Positions 1 through 8,851 of a DNA stretch of 64,000 nucleotides are shown here, one piece after another. Source of the DNA: Myxococcales bacterium 68-20 (GTDB lineage Bacteria > Myxococcota_A > Polyangia > Polyangiales > Polyangiaceae); the NCBI GenBank assembly GCA_001899635.1, contig MKVQ01000043.1, positions 62,001 to 126,000 on the forward strand, given 5' to 3'. A model generated the notes under the pieces. It worked only from the letters and a program-made list of their open reading frames with translations. It was not told the DNA's origin and searched no databases. The translations under genes were made by a program, and so were the position numbers. Position 1 is the first letter of the stretch. Every line of letters begins with the position of its first letter.

Positions 1-162
1 CCGACCTATGCGACGAACATCGCGCTCGGCAAGACGACGAGCGTGACGCGCGCGGAGGCGGTCGACTGGATGATCCAGAAGCACGACGGCGGCATCGCCG
101 GCGGCGAATCGATCAAGGTGCTACGAGCCCGCCTCTCCCTCTCGCCTTCCAGCGCACGGTGA
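1..162 (+). CDS. C-terminal end of an unidentified protein (partial)
   Basis: The frame starting at base 1 is open to a TGA at 160-162 and encodes 53 residues containing TYATNIALGKTTSV and DWMIQKHDGG. Nearly every codon ends in G or C, as in the clear genes of this window, so it is very likely the 3' end of a gene that begins to the left. No family is recognisable from so short a tail. It converges on the zinc protease gene that follows on the other strand. Confidence 0.6.
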   Translation, partial: PTYATNIALGKTTSVTRAEAVDWMIQKHDGGIAGGESIKVLRARLSLSPSSAR

Positions 163-210
163 TCGATCGCGGCCCGGACGCCGCGATCGATCACGCTACC
201 GCGACGCGGG

Positions 211-1686
211 CTACTCCGCGTTCAGCGCCCGGAGCGCGATGTTGGCGCGGCCACGGACGAAGGGCGCCAGGTCCGCGTCGGCGGCCGCGGCCTTCAGCTG
301 AGCGATCGCCTGCGCACGCCCGTGACGCTTCACGAGGTCGTTCGCGTCGAGCGGGGTCAGGCCGCAGAAGCCGGACGAGAGCTCACGCTCGACCGGCGAC
401 AGGACGCTGCTGCCGGAGACGCGGAACGTTCGCTTCAACGAGAGCGGCGCCGAGAGAGGCGAGAGAGCCGAGAGCGACCTGTTCGTTCCCCCCGCGGGGA
501 GCGCGCGGTAGATCGGCGAACCGCGGTAGACACGCTTCTGCGTCGTAGACAGCGAGACAGGCCCGTCGATCGCACCCGCGGGGAACATGATGTTGGTGCG
601 GTCCGGGCAATCGTAGAGCCGGTCTCGCGAGATCGTCTCGCAGACAGGCGTGTCCGAGAGTGGATCCGAGCTCTCACCGTCGAACTCGGTGGTGTGGTTG
701 AGACCGAAGAAGTGGCCGGCCTCGTGGACCATCGTCAGGACGTCCTCGTCGACGGAGGGGGAGGTGGTGACGATGATGCCCGACACGTTGCGACCGAAGA
801 CGTTCGCCGCCCCCGGGATGCCGGGAGCGATGCCGGCCGCAATCGGTTGGCCCTCGTTCGCGATCACGTTCGTGAGGAGGACGTGGAGGGCCGGCGTTCC
901 GTCCGTCTGCCCCTTCGACACCGCGAAGCCTCTCAGCAGGTCCTCGACGCCGTCGAGCTCCCGATAGGAGCTGGACTCCTCGTGGAAGACGACCTTCCCC
1001 TTCTCGATTCCGAGCAGCTGCGAGGTCACGGCGAAGAACGTCTCGACCCGCTCCTCGAGGTCGGGATCGCTCTCGGCCTTCGCCGCGTTGACCGTGCGGC
1101 TGCCGATCTTGAGACCGGACGGGACATGAATGTGGAGATCGAGCTGCCCGCCGTGGAACGTCCCGTCACCGCTCGACTGGACGCGGACCGTCGCCTTCAG
1201 CTTCGGCTTCGCGGAGGAGCCGTAGGCGCCGAAGCGGACCTTCCAAGTGCCCGCCAGATTCTTCGGGACATCCTCGCCCTGCGGAACGCTCGCCGACGCG
1301 ATCACGTCGAACGCCGCGATGCTCGTCGGCTTCGTCCCCCCCTTCGGGGTGAAGTCGTCGTGGATGACGTTGCCCTTCGGATCGGTGATGCGCTGGATGC
1401 CGAAGGGTTGGTTCGGATCGAAGTCCGAGACCTTGCCCTCGGCGACGATGTTGAAGCCGAGCGCGCCCTCGGGAACCTCGAAGCTGACGTCGGTTCCCGA
1501 GCGGACCTCGCCGAGCTCGATGACGAGTGGATCCGTCTCCGGCTCCGTCGGCTCCGGCTCCGTCGGCTCTGGCTCCTCGTCCACGGGCGTCTCCGCAGCT
1601 GGAGCGCTCTTCACGATGATCTTCTCGGTACACGCCGGAACGAGGGCGAGGGAGCAGCAAGCGGCAAGAGCGAGGAGCGAGCGCAT
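211..1686 (-). CDS. Secreted lipoprotein zinc metalloprotease (metzincin-type HEXXHXXGXXH)
   Basis: The protein has a short signal peptide ending in the lipobox LVPAC, so it is predicted to be lipid-anchored outside the cytoplasm. An acidic Pro/Glu/Thr linker (EPEPTEPEPTEPE) follows the lipid Cys. The central part has features of a secreted beta-rich domain. HEAGHFFGLNH, near residue 330, is the HEXXHXXGXXH zinc site of metzincin peptidases, with the Glu as general base. The start was placed at the ATG at 1686 because it begins the signal peptide directly; an ATG 36 bases upstream would add 12 uncharacteristic residues. Peptidase activity is inferred from the motif; the substrate is unknown. 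The next gene upstream on the same strand is a small lipoprotein, 345 bases away. Confidence 0.85.
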   Translation of the reverse strand: MRSLLALAACCSLALVPACTEKIIVKSAPAAETPVDEEPEPTEPEPTEPETDPLVIELGEVRSGTDVSFEVPEGALGFNIVAEGKVSDFDPNQPFGIQRITDPKGNVIHDDFTPKGGTKPTSIAAFDVIASASVPQGEDVPKNLAGTWKVRFGAYGSSAKPKLKATVRVQSSGDGTFHGGQLDLHIHVPSGLKIGSRTVNAAKAESDPDLEERVETFFAVTSQLLGIEKGKVVFHEESSSYRELDGVEDLLRGFAVSKGQTDGTPALHVLLTNVIANEGQPIAAGIAPGIPGAANVFGRNVSGIIVTTSPSVDEDVLTMVHEAGHFFGLNHTTEFDGESSDPLSDTPVCETISRDRLYDCPDRTNIMFPAGAIDGPVSLSTTQKRVYRGSPIYRALPAGGTNRSLSALSPLSAPLSLKRTFRVSGSSVLSPVERELSSGFCGLTPLDANDLVKRHGRAQAIAQLKAAAADADLAPFVRGRANIALRALNAE

Positions 1687-2031
1687 TGGGGGGCGGCAAC
1701 CTGCAGGGTGCGTGCCGTTCACGAAGCCTGTCGAAACAGCGTTCGGTGCCGGCAGTTCTGGTGGCAGACGGATCAGGGTGTCGAACGTCGTTCACGTTCG
1801 ACGGCAAACCATGACACACATTCGATCCACCACGCACCGCGATGTGCGCCCCCGAAGGTGGCGCGCGACGTCGGCTCGGAGACCATGGCGAACGGTTCTA
1901 CGGGGAGAAGGCGCCTCGCCTTCCCTTCGATCCGCACGCTCGGCGAGTGCCATGCCTCGACTAATCACTCCGTGGCCGAGATCTGATCTCCAAAAGGACA
2001 TTCCGACGGGAGATCTCGCCAGACCAAGAGC
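1687..2031. other. Intergenic region with a short inverted repeat
   Basis: No convincing gene lies here. A 9-bp inverted repeat, GTCGAACGT / ACGTTCGAC with a 5-base loop, occupies 1780-1802, upstream of the protease gene. It could be an operator or a weak transcript end for the upstream lipoprotein; the sequence does not decide. Short palindromic GAGATC/GATCTC stretches lie near 1980-2018. Confidence 0.4.
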
Positions 2032-2418
2032 TCAGCAGCTCGCACCGGGGGCAAGGCAGCGGAATCCATCCTCGCACGCACGACAGACATCTCCGCCGAC
2101 GCAACCGACGCGATCGCACGCGGGCACGCAGGGTCGGTCGCTGCAGCGAAACGTTCCGTCGTCGAGCGAGCAGACGTACGGCTCGTGGCCTTCGCATTTG
2201 ATCAGCAGCGTCGGCTCGCCCTCGTCGTCGTCGTCGGGGGCGATGCCCGAGTCGGTCTCGGCGCGCGTGTAGCGCGGAGGCGGATCGGGGACCGGCGTCG
2301 GCTCACGGTCGACCTCCTGCTCGGATCGCGGAGCAGGCGCGACCGAAGAGCAAGCGGGTGCGGTGCCGACGAGCACCGCACCGACGGCGAGAGCGAGCGC
2401 GAAACGAACAACGCCCAT
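2032..2418 (-). CDS. Small Cys-rich lipoprotein
   Basis: A 128-residue protein with a typical lipoprotein signal (MGVVRFALAL..., lipobox TAPAC at about residue 23). It has a Pro/Glu-rich low-complexity linker and a C-terminal domain with ten cysteines (CSLDDGTFRCSDRPCVPAC and following), which points to a disulfide-bonded extracytoplasmic mini-domain. The ATG at 2418 was chosen because it begins the signal peptide; the frame extends upstream without coding character. Function is unknown. It diverges from the receiver gene at 2734. Confidence 0.75.
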   Translation of the reverse strand: MGVVRFALALAVGAVLVGTAPACSSVAPAPRSEQEVDREPTPVPDPPPRYTRAETDSGIAPDDDDEGEPTLLIKCEGHEPYVCSLDDGTFRCSDRPCVPACDRVGCVGGDVCRACEDGFRCLAPGASC

Positions 2419-2594
2419 CTGAGACCAGGGGACACCACACGCTCGACCGAGCCAACAACGAAGACGCGGGCGCGACCGATTTGTGGGCATTCCGCTCCTC
2501 TCCTGCCCTCTTCCCTTCTCTTGCCTCTCTCTTGCCCCGTTGTAGGCAAGCACCAGGCCGCACGCGTGCGCGCGAGCGTCGCTTCGGTTCGCGC

Positions 2595-2627
2595 TGGCCA
2601 TACGGTCGAGCTTCGACCGTATGGCCA
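2595..2627. repeat. 33-bp near-perfect palindrome (15-bp stem, 3-base loop)
   Basis: TGGCCATACGGTCGA at 2595-2609 is followed by GCT and then its exact reverse complement at 2613-2627. It sits alone in the 315-base divergent gap between the lipoprotein (start 2418) and the receiver gene (start 2734). It has no T-run, and genes leave it in both directions, so a terminator role is unlikely. An operator for the divergent promoters or a mobile palindromic element is possible. Immediately downstream is a low-complexity CCATCA/CTCCAC stretch (about 2644-2674). The rest of the gap shows nothing. Confidence 0.75.
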
Positions 2628-2733
2628 CGACCGCACGTCGACGCTCCATCAATCCATCACTCCACCACTCCACCGCTTCCTCGAACATCGAAGTGCGGGC
2701 GTGGGCGCGGCTCGGCTGGTACGTCGAGGCGAG

Positions 2734-3096
2734 ATGACGCGTGTGCTCGTGATCGACGGTTACGAAGAGAGTCGGAACGCGGCCGCGCATGCGCTCCGCG
2801 TCGCGGGGTACGACGTGGCGGCGGTCGAGGAAGAAGAAGAGGCGCTGGCGGAGCTCGCAGAGGGCGGCGCGGACATCGTGCTCCTCGACCTGCCGCTCGC
2901 CGAGGCTGAAGAAGCGGCGGACGCGATCCGGACGGCGACGGCAGGCGCGCAATCTCCGTCGGTGTTCGCGCTCGTCGATCCATCGAGCTCCCGCCAGGCG
3001 CGCGAGAACGGCCACACGAGCGGGATCGACTTCTTCTTCCTCCGCCCCTGCCCACCGGCGGAGATCGTGAAGCACCTGCGGCGGATGCGCCGGTAG
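2734..3096 (+). CDS. Degenerate single-domain response-regulator receiver
   Basis: A 120-residue protein with the fold pattern of a CheY-like receiver: MTRVLVIDGYEESR (acidic D8), the likely phospho-acceptor D52 in VLLDLP, and a final helix after FFLRPCPP. Two conserved features are altered. The usual Thr/Ser that follows the fourth strand is not clearly present (LVDPSS), and the invariant Lys of the KP motif is replaced by Arg104. The second acidic residue of the N-terminal pair is Gly9. It may therefore be a non-phosphorylated pseudo-receiver used for protein binding. No output domain is present. It lies 85 bases upstream of the penicillin-binding protein gene on the same strand. Confidence 0.75.
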   Translation: MTRVLVIDGYEESRNAAAHALRVAGYDVAAVEEEEEALAELAEGGADIVLLDLPLAEAEEAADAIRTATAGAQSPSVFALVDPSSSRQARENGHTSGIDFFFLRPCPPAEIVKHLRRMRR

Positions 3097-3181
3097 TCGG
3101 CAGCGTGCAAGACGCGCGAACGCGCGAACGCACGACGCGGACTTCGAGGCGGAGCGCGCTCTCGGGTATGCTGCTGCGGCC

Positions 3182-5893
3182 GTGTCCGACCGACCTTCCC
3201 GGCCTACTTCCCGTCCGCGGATGAGCTCCGACCCTCGGAGCGTTTCCAAGAACGTGCGCGAGAAGAAGCCCTCCGACGACCTTGCCTTCGCCGACACCGC
3301 CTACGATTTCGGAGCGACCGTGAAGGAGGCCCGAGGTGCGGACGGGGAGCGTGGCTCGCAGAGCGAAGGCGATCGCCGCCCCACGTTGATGGATCAGCTC
3401 ATGGAAGCGAAGCCTGCGCCGCCCCCGACGAGCCGCGGCCGCCGGATCCTGATGGGCGTGAAGAAGTGGGGCATCCGCCTCGCTGCGGCGACGATCGTCC
3501 TCGCCGCAGCGGCGACCATCGCCGCCTGGCTCCTCATCCGCCACTACGAGGATGGCCTGCCGAGCGTCGCCGAGCTCGAGCGTGGATACCGACCGTCGCA
3601 GGTCACGCGCGTGCTCGCACGCGACGGGACGACGCTCGCGGAGCTCTTCACCGAGCGGCGGACGATCGTGCGCGTCGAGGACCTGCCCCGTCACGTCACG
3701 ATGGCGTTCATCGCCGCCGAGGACGCGAGCTTCTACGAGCACGAGGGCATCAACTACCTCGGCATCGCACGCGCCGCCGTCGTGAACCTCCGCGCCGGAC
3801 GCACGCGTCAGGGCGGCTCGACGATCACGCAGCAGGTCGTGAAGAACATCCTGCTCGAGACGAACGAGCGGACCTACGGCCGGAAGATGCGCGAGGCATT
3901 GCTCGCTCGCCGCCTCGAGCAGGAGCTCTGCCCGACGTGCGGGAACGATCGCAAGGGCCGCGACAAGCGGAAGGACAAGATCCTCGAGCTCTATCTCAAT
4001 CACATCTACCTCGGTCACGGCCGCTACGGCATCGAGGAGGCCTCCGAGGACTGCTTCGGCAAGCCCGCCAGCAAGCTCACCATCGCGGAGACGGCGATGC
4101 TCGCCGGCGTGCCCGCCGCGCCGGAGGCGTACAACCCGAAGCGCGACCTCACGAAGGCGCTCGCCCGCCGCGCCTTCGTGCTCGAGCAGATGCGCGCCAA
4201 GCACTTCATCAACGACGCCGAGTACGAGGCCGCGAAGAACGAGCCCGTCCGCCTCGCCGCGACGAGAGAGGTCGACAGCGAGCTCGCACCGGAGGCGGTG
4301 CAGATCGCGAAGAAGCTTCTCCTCGAGCTCGAGCCCGAGCGCGGCCCGCACGGCGGCTTCACGATCACGACCACGATCGATCCTGCCCTCCAGCAGGCCA
4401 CGCGAAAGGCGCTGCGCGACAACCTGAGCGCGTACGACAAGCGTCGCGGTCTGCTCGCGCCGCTCAAAGCCCCGGCCGTCGCCCAGAAGGGAAAGCCGAA
4501 GCCGAAGGACGTGCCGCTGTTCGAGGGCACGCCGAAGTTCGAGTCGCACAAGATCCTCACCGGCGTCGTGACCAGCACCGACGACGTCGCCGGGACGATC
4601 GACGTCCGCGTCGGCACCGTCCTCGGATCGGTTCGGCTCTCCGACTACAAGCGCTACAACCCGCAGAACCTGCCGCCGAGCCAGTTCGCCGAGGTCGGCG
4701 CGCGCATCCGCGTGAGCCTCCTCGCGCCGATCCCGAACGCCGTCGCGCAGGTGTCGCCCTCGCCGGACAGCGCGCCCGTCGCCAAGGTGCCCCTCCGCCT
4801 CGAGCTCGGGCCCGAGTCCGCGATCGTCGTGCTCGACGTCCGGACGCGCCATATCCTCGCGATCGCCGGCAGCTACGAGGCGCAGAGCGGCGGCCTCGAT
4901 CGCGCGACCCAGTCGCGGCGCCAGCCCGGCTCGACCTTCAAGCCGATCGTCTACTCGTACGCGCTGCATTCCCGGCGCTACACGCCGGCGACGCTCGTCG
5001 ACGTCACGCCGCGCGCGTATGCCGGTGGGTACAAGCCCTCCAACTACGAGGGGTGGACGGCGCCGGATCCGCTCCGTCTCCGCGACGCGCTCGCGAACTC
5101 CGTCAACATCGCCGCCGTGAACGTGCTCGAAGACGTCGGGCCCGCGAACGTCGTCGACTGGGCGAAGGCGCTCGGCATCGAGTCGACGCTGAAGCCGGAC
5201 CTGTCGCTCGCGCTCGGTTCGTACGAGGTGCGCCCGCTCGAGCTCGCCGGCGCCTACGCGACGTTTGCCGCCGGCGGGATGTACGAGGAGTCGCGGATCG
5301 TCACGCGCATCGTCGGCCCGGACGGCAAGGACGTCGACCTGAAGCCGCTGCCGCCACCGCGTCGCGTGCTCGAGCCAGCCGAGGCGTTCGTGATCACGAA
5401 CATGCTCGAGAGCGTCGTCGATCGCGGCACGGCGCAGAGGGCGAAGTCCCTCGGGCGCCGCGTCGCGGGCAAGACCGGGACGAGCAACGAGGCGAAGGAC
5501 ACGTGGTTCGCCGGCTTCTCTCCGGAGATCGCGGCCGTCACGTGGGTCGGCTACGACGACGCCAAGCCGCTCGGCTCGGGCGAGACCGGCGGCGGCACCG
5601 CGCTGCCGGCGTGGATCGCGGTGATGGACGCTGCGCACAAGGGTAAGCCGCGCGCCGAGTTCGCTCGCCCGCCCGGCGTCAGCACGGTCGCGATCGATCC
5701 GAAGAGCGGCAAGCTGAAGGCAGAAGGCTCCGAAGGCGATACGATCGACGAGGTGTTCCTCGCCGGAACCGAGCCGACCGAGACCGCCGAGCCCACGCCT
5801 GCCGGAGGCGAGGCCGACGCAGGCTCGCTTACGCATGCCGCGCCGGAGGCACCGCCGCCGCTGCCGACCGCGGAGCCAGGGACCGACCTTTGA
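3182..5893 (+). CDS. mrcA: Penicillin-binding protein 1A: bifunctional glycosyltransferase/transpeptidase
   Basis: A class A PBP that polymerises lipid II and cross-links peptidoglycan at the inner membrane. After a hydrophilic cytoplasmic tail of about 95 residues comes one TM helix (AAATIVLAAAATIAAWLL). The GT51 domain follows, with catalytic E180 in AAEDASFYEHEG and RQGGSTITQQVVKN. The transpeptidase domain has S584-T-F-K587, the SVN motif in NSVNIAAV and KTGT from residue 764. The 903-residue length suits the family. The start is GTG at 3182; an ATG 39 bases downstream would also keep all domains. The C-terminus is a Pro/Ala/Glu-rich tail. The stop lies just ahead of the interspersed repeat at 5921-5999. 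Confidence 0.96.
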   Translation: MSDRPSRPTSRPRMSSDPRSVSKNVREKKPSDDLAFADTAYDFGATVKEARGADGERGSQSEGDRRPTLMDQLMEAKPAPPPTSRGRRILMGVKKWGIRLAAATIVLAAAATIAAWLLIRHYEDGLPSVAELERGYRPSQVTRVLARDGTTLAELFTERRTIVRVEDLPRHVTMAFIAAEDASFYEHEGINYLGIARAAVVNLRAGRTRQGGSTITQQVVKNILLETNERTYGRKMREALLARRLEQELCPTCGNDRKGRDKRKDKILELYLNHIYLGHGRYGIEEASEDCFGKPASKLTIAETAMLAGVPAAPEAYNPKRDLTKALARRAFVLEQMRAKHFINDAEYEAAKNEPVRLAATREVDSELAPEAVQIAKKLLLELEPERGPHGGFTITTTIDPALQQATRKALRDNLSAYDKRRGLLAPLKAPAVAQKGKPKPKDVPLFEGTPKFESHKILTGVVTSTDDVAGTIDVRVGTVLGSVRLSDYKRYNPQNLPPSQFAEVGARIRVSLLAPIPNAVAQVSPSPDSAPVAKVPLRLELGPESAIVVLDVRTRHILAIAGSYEAQSGGLDRATQSRRQPGSTFKPIVYSYALHSRRYTPATLVDVTPRAYAGGYKPSNYEGWTAPDPLRLRDALANSVNIAAVNVLEDVGPANVVDWAKALGIESTLKPDLSLALGSYEVRPLELAGAYATFAAGGMYEESRIVTRIVGPDGKDVDLKPLPPPRRVLEPAEAFVITNMLESVVDRGTAQRAKSLGRRVAGKTGTSNEAKDTWFAGFSPEIAAVTWVGYDDAKPLGSGETGGGTALPAWIAVMDAAHKGKPRAEFARPPGVSTVAIDPKSGKLKAEGSEGDTIDEVFLAGTEPTETAEPTPAGGEADAGSLTHAAPEAPPPLPTAEPGTDL

Positions 5894-5920
5894 AGCGTGC
5901 GCGTCCCGCGATCGTCGAAC

Positions 5921-5999
5921 TTGGGGCTGCGCCCCAACCACCCGCAGTGGTCGCCCCAACCACCCGCAGAGGTGGGCCTTCGGCCCTCGTTGAATCGAC
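5921..5999. repeat. Interspersed repeat, copy 1 (44-bp core at 5953-5996)
   Basis: The stretch begins with a 7-bp hairpin, TTGGGGC-TGC-GCCCCAA, then has two partial tandem units beginning GCCCCAACCACCCGCAG. The core 5953-5996 matches 12807-12850 at 41 of 44 positions by eye. Here it lies between the PBP stop and the likely GTG start of the next gene. If the earlier TTG at 5890 were used for that gene, the repeat would be translated. Confidence 0.75.
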
Positions 6000-6021
6000 G
6001 CCTGCACGCGACGTGCGTCGC

Positions 6022-7434
6022 GTGGCCCGTGCGCTCTCCGTCATCGTCACGACGACGCTCGCGCTCGGCGCCATCCCGCTCGCCTTCGCGCAACCCGCAC
6101 CGTCGAAGGGTCCGGCCAAGCCGTCCGCGTCCGCGACCGCACCGGCTCCCCCCGCCCCGCCCGTGCACGCGAGCGCCATCGTGCACATCGCGACCGAGAT
6201 CGCGCAGGGCCTCGGAGAGGTCCCCGCAGGCGCCCTCGTCGCGGTCTCGCCGCTCGTCTCCGACGTCCCCGCGCCGAAGGGCGAGGAGCTCGCGCTGCGC
6301 GTCGCGACGCACATCGCGGGGCGCCTCGGCGTCGCGCATGCGCATCCCCAACCCACCACGCTCTCGGTCGCGCGAGGCGTGTCCGGCCGTGCGGCTTCAC
6401 TCGTCTACGTGCAGCTCGAGATCGCGAAGGGCGAGCTCCGCGCGACGGCCGATCTCTATCCTGTCGTCTCGAACGGCTGGGAGCGCCTGCGCAATCCCGC
6501 GCCCGGCCCGCGCGCACACGCGTACGCCGGCGCGCCGCTCGACGCGGAGGTCCGCACGTTCCTCCAGCCGATCGTCCTCGAGCAGGCGAGCCTGCACAAG
6601 GCGAAGCACGACGAGACCGACGTCCTCGCAATCGGATGCGGTGACGTCGACTCCGACGGAGGCAACGAGCTCATCCTCGCGACGCGCACCCGCGTCGCCC
6701 TCGGCAAGCTGCGCGGCGGCCGATTCGAGGTCCTGCGCGCGACGCCGTGGACGCAGCTCGCCTCGCGCGTGCCGGTGCCGATGCGCGAGCCCATCGCCAG
6801 CATCGTCGTTCCGCGCGGTCATCGCGGAGAGCTGCTCGTCGGCATGACCGATCGCGGCGCGGTCGCGGTCGACGCGAAGCTCCTCACGCGCCGGCAGCTC
6901 ACCGGCCTTCCCATCCCCGGCGCCGACGGCGAGGCCTGCGCGTTCGCGAGCCCCGAGATCAGCGCGTTCGAGGGCAGCGGCGTCGCGTGTGTTCCTCCTC
7001 GGAACGGAGAGCCCGCGGCCGTCCTCCCTGCTCCGGCCGCACGCTTCGATGCGATCGCGTCGCTCGATCTCGTCGGCAAGGACGGATCGATCACGCAGGT
7101 CGTCGCCGCTCGCGAGCCCACGGGGAAGATCCGCCTGCGCCGGAGCGACGCGAGCGGCAAGTCGATCGAGGCGCCGATCGACGGCGCCGGCGCACAGATC
7201 GCGCTCGCCGATCTCGATCTCGACGGCACCCCCGAGATCGCCTTCAGCAGCGACTCCGGCGACTCCGACGCCCTCTCGATCTGGAGCTGGCGCACGGGCG
7301 GGAGCGGCTTCGTCCAACGCCTCCGCTATCCGACGAAGGAAGGCGTCCGCGCCATCGCCGCATGCCCACCCGAAGAGAGGGGCTTGCCCGCGCTCGTCGC
7401 CGTCGTCGGCAGCGAGGTGTGGCTCGTTCGCTGA
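6022..7434 (+). CDS. Exported protein with FG-GAP/VCBS-like repeats
   Basis: The GTG at 6022 gives a clean signal peptide (MARALSVIVTTTLALGAIPL, cut near AFA-Q) and is preferred over the TTG at 5890, which would put a repeat element inside the coding sequence. The mature protein starts with a Pro/Ala/Ser linker. Two Asp-rich calcium-loop-like motifs, GDVDSDGGNELIL and DLDLDGTPEIAF, resemble FG-GAP/VCBS blades of beta-propellers. The gene ends in TGATG, so its stop overlaps the next start by one base, suggesting co-transcription with the following solute-binding-like gene. Likely a periplasmic or surface protein; the exact role is unknown. Confidence 0.7.
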   Translation: MARALSVIVTTTLALGAIPLAFAQPAPSKGPAKPSASATAPAPPAPPVHASAIVHIATEIAQGLGEVPAGALVAVSPLVSDVPAPKGEELALRVATHIAGRLGVAHAHPQPTTLSVARGVSGRAASLVYVQLEIAKGELRATADLYPVVSNGWERLRNPAPGPRAHAYAGAPLDAEVRTFLQPIVLEQASLHKAKHDETDVLAIGCGDVDSDGGNELILATRTRVALGKLRGGRFEVLRATPWTQLASRVPVPMREPIASIVVPRGHRGELLVGMTDRGAVAVDAKLLTRRQLTGLPIPGADGEACAFASPEISAFEGSGVACVPPRNGEPAAVLPAPAARFDAIASLDLVGKDGSITQVVAAREPTGKIRLRRSDASGKSIEAPIDGAGAQIALADLDLDGTPEIAFSSDSGDSDALSIWSWRTGGSGFVQRLRYPTKEGVRAIAACPPEERGLPALVAVVGSEVWLVR

Positions 7435-8759
7435 TGAAGCGGCGCGCGCTCCTCGCTGGGCTCCTCGCCGCGTCGGTCGCTCCGCGGGTGCTCGCACGCG
7501 GGCGCATCCCGGTCGGCGGTCGCGTCGCGCTGCGCGTTCCGTGGCCCATCGGCGCGATCGATCCGCATCGCATCGACGATCCGCTCGCGGCGATCTTCGG
7601 CGAGGCGCTCTTCGACACGCTCTACGCGCAGACCCCCGAGGGCCAGCTCGTCCCTTCCCTCGCCGAAGCCGAGCCCGAGCCCGACGGCGCGAACCTCCGC
7701 GTGAAGCTCCGCGCCGGCCTCCGCACCGCGAAGGAGAAGCCGTTCGGGACGAAGGACGCGCTTCAGTCGATCGCCCGCGCGCGTGCGTCCGGCGCGCGCG
7801 GATGGCTCGCCGACATTCCGGTGCCGCGCGACGACGGACGCGCGCTCGTCTTCGCCACGAAGGACGCCGCTCGACTGACGCGCGCGCTCGCCTCGCCGAT
7901 CGTGGCCATGGTCCCGTCCGGCTTCAGCCCGGAGTCACCCGACGGCACCGGGCCATTCCGCTTCGGCATTCGCGACGGCGCGCTGCTCCTCACGAAGAAT
8001 CGGCTCGCGGCTCGCGGTCCTGCGTTCCTCGACGAGATCACCGTGCGTGCGGCGGCCAACGTGTCCGCATCGCTGCTCGCGTTCGAAGGAGGCAGCGACG
8101 ACATCGGCTGGTTCGAGCGCGGCCTCCACGCTGTCCGCGCCGGCTCGAAGACCTTCGATCACGGTGCGGTGGGCTGGGCCGTCCTCTGCACCGGGCGCGA
8201 TGCCGTAGCCTGGGACCGACCGGGCATCGCGCAGAGCGTCGCCGACGGCATCCCCTACTCGCGCGTCTCGAACCTCCATCTCGGCGCCGCATGGACGGAG
8301 TCACCAGGCCAGGGCTGGGGCGGACCACCGGTGACGCTCATCGTGCGCGACGACTCCCCGTGGCTGATCGACGTGGCGAACGCGATCGCGGCGACGGTCA
8401 CGCGCCCCGGGCACGAGGTCACCGTGAAGCCCGTCACCGCCACCGAGCTCGTGTCGCGCCGAGCGTCACGGATGTATGGGCTCGCGCTCGACGTCGTCCG
8501 CAACGTCGGCAGCGGCAGCCTCGGCGCGATGGTCGCGCTCGCCACGGCGGACAATCCGACCCGCGCGCAGGAGATCATGCAGCACCCGCCGAAGCTCGGC
8601 GACGTCTCGGCGCGCACGTTGACGCGAACGTTTCGCTCCGGCGTCATCGGCGAGATCCGCGTCGGCGGCGGTCGCGTCCCCGATCTCACGCTCGCGCCTT
8701 CCGGCAACGGCTTCGGGTTCGATCTCGGCTCCTCCTACCGCAGCGCGAAGAAGCCCTAG
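7434..8759 (+). CDS. Solute-binding-protein-like (family 5 peptide-binding type) exported protein
   Basis: A 441-residue protein beginning with a Tat-like or short Sec signal (MKRRALLAGLLAASVAPRVLA). The text resembles family 5 extracellular solute-binding proteins: WPIGAIDPHRIDDPLAAIFGEALFDTLY, then a ligand domain with DGTGPFRFG and LTKN. It is shorter than typical OppA/DppA (about 520-550 residues) and no ABC permease genes are adjacent, so transport is uncertain. It may serve another periplasmic binding role. Its start overlaps the stop of the FG-GAP-like gene (TGATG). Confidence 0.75.
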   Translation: MKRRALLAGLLAASVAPRVLARGRIPVGGRVALRVPWPIGAIDPHRIDDPLAAIFGEALFDTLYAQTPEGQLVPSLAEAEPEPDGANLRVKLRAGLRTAKEKPFGTKDALQSIARARASGARGWLADIPVPRDDGRALVFATKDAARLTRALASPIVAMVPSGFSPESPDGTGPFRFGIRDGALLLTKNRLAARGPAFLDEITVRAAANVSASLLAFEGGSDDIGWFERGLHAVRAGSKTFDHGAVGWAVLCTGRDAVAWDRPGIAQSVADGIPYSRVSNLHLGAAWTESPGQGWGGPPVTLIVRDDSPWLIDVANAIAATVTRPGHEVTVKPVTATELVSRRASRMYGLALDVVRNVGSGSLGAMVALATADNPTRAQEIMQHPPKLGDVSARTLTRTFRSGVIGEIRVGGGRVPDLTLAPSGNGFGFDLGSSYRSAKKP

Positions 8760-8851
8760 AGCCAACGCCGCTCGGTCGAGGACGCCAGCGCTCGACATCG
8801 CTCGATGGAGCCAGGCCCCTCCATTCATTCCATCGGCCTCGTGGACTCCGG

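Noticed and set aside
322-1986. Plus-strand open frame of 554 codons
   Set aside because: Antisense to the zinc metalloprotease, whose HEXXHXXGXXH site and signal peptide show the true strand.
2657-6007. Very long minus-strand open frame of 1116 codons
   Set aside because: It runs antisense to the penicillin-binding protein; the text is Arg/Leu-rich shadow sequence expected from high third-base G/C. The plus-strand PBP motifs are unambiguous.
5890-6021. Coding extension of the FG-GAP-like gene from TTG 5890
   Set aside because: It would translate a repeat element and give 44 residues before a signal peptide; the GTG at 6022 begins the signal directly.
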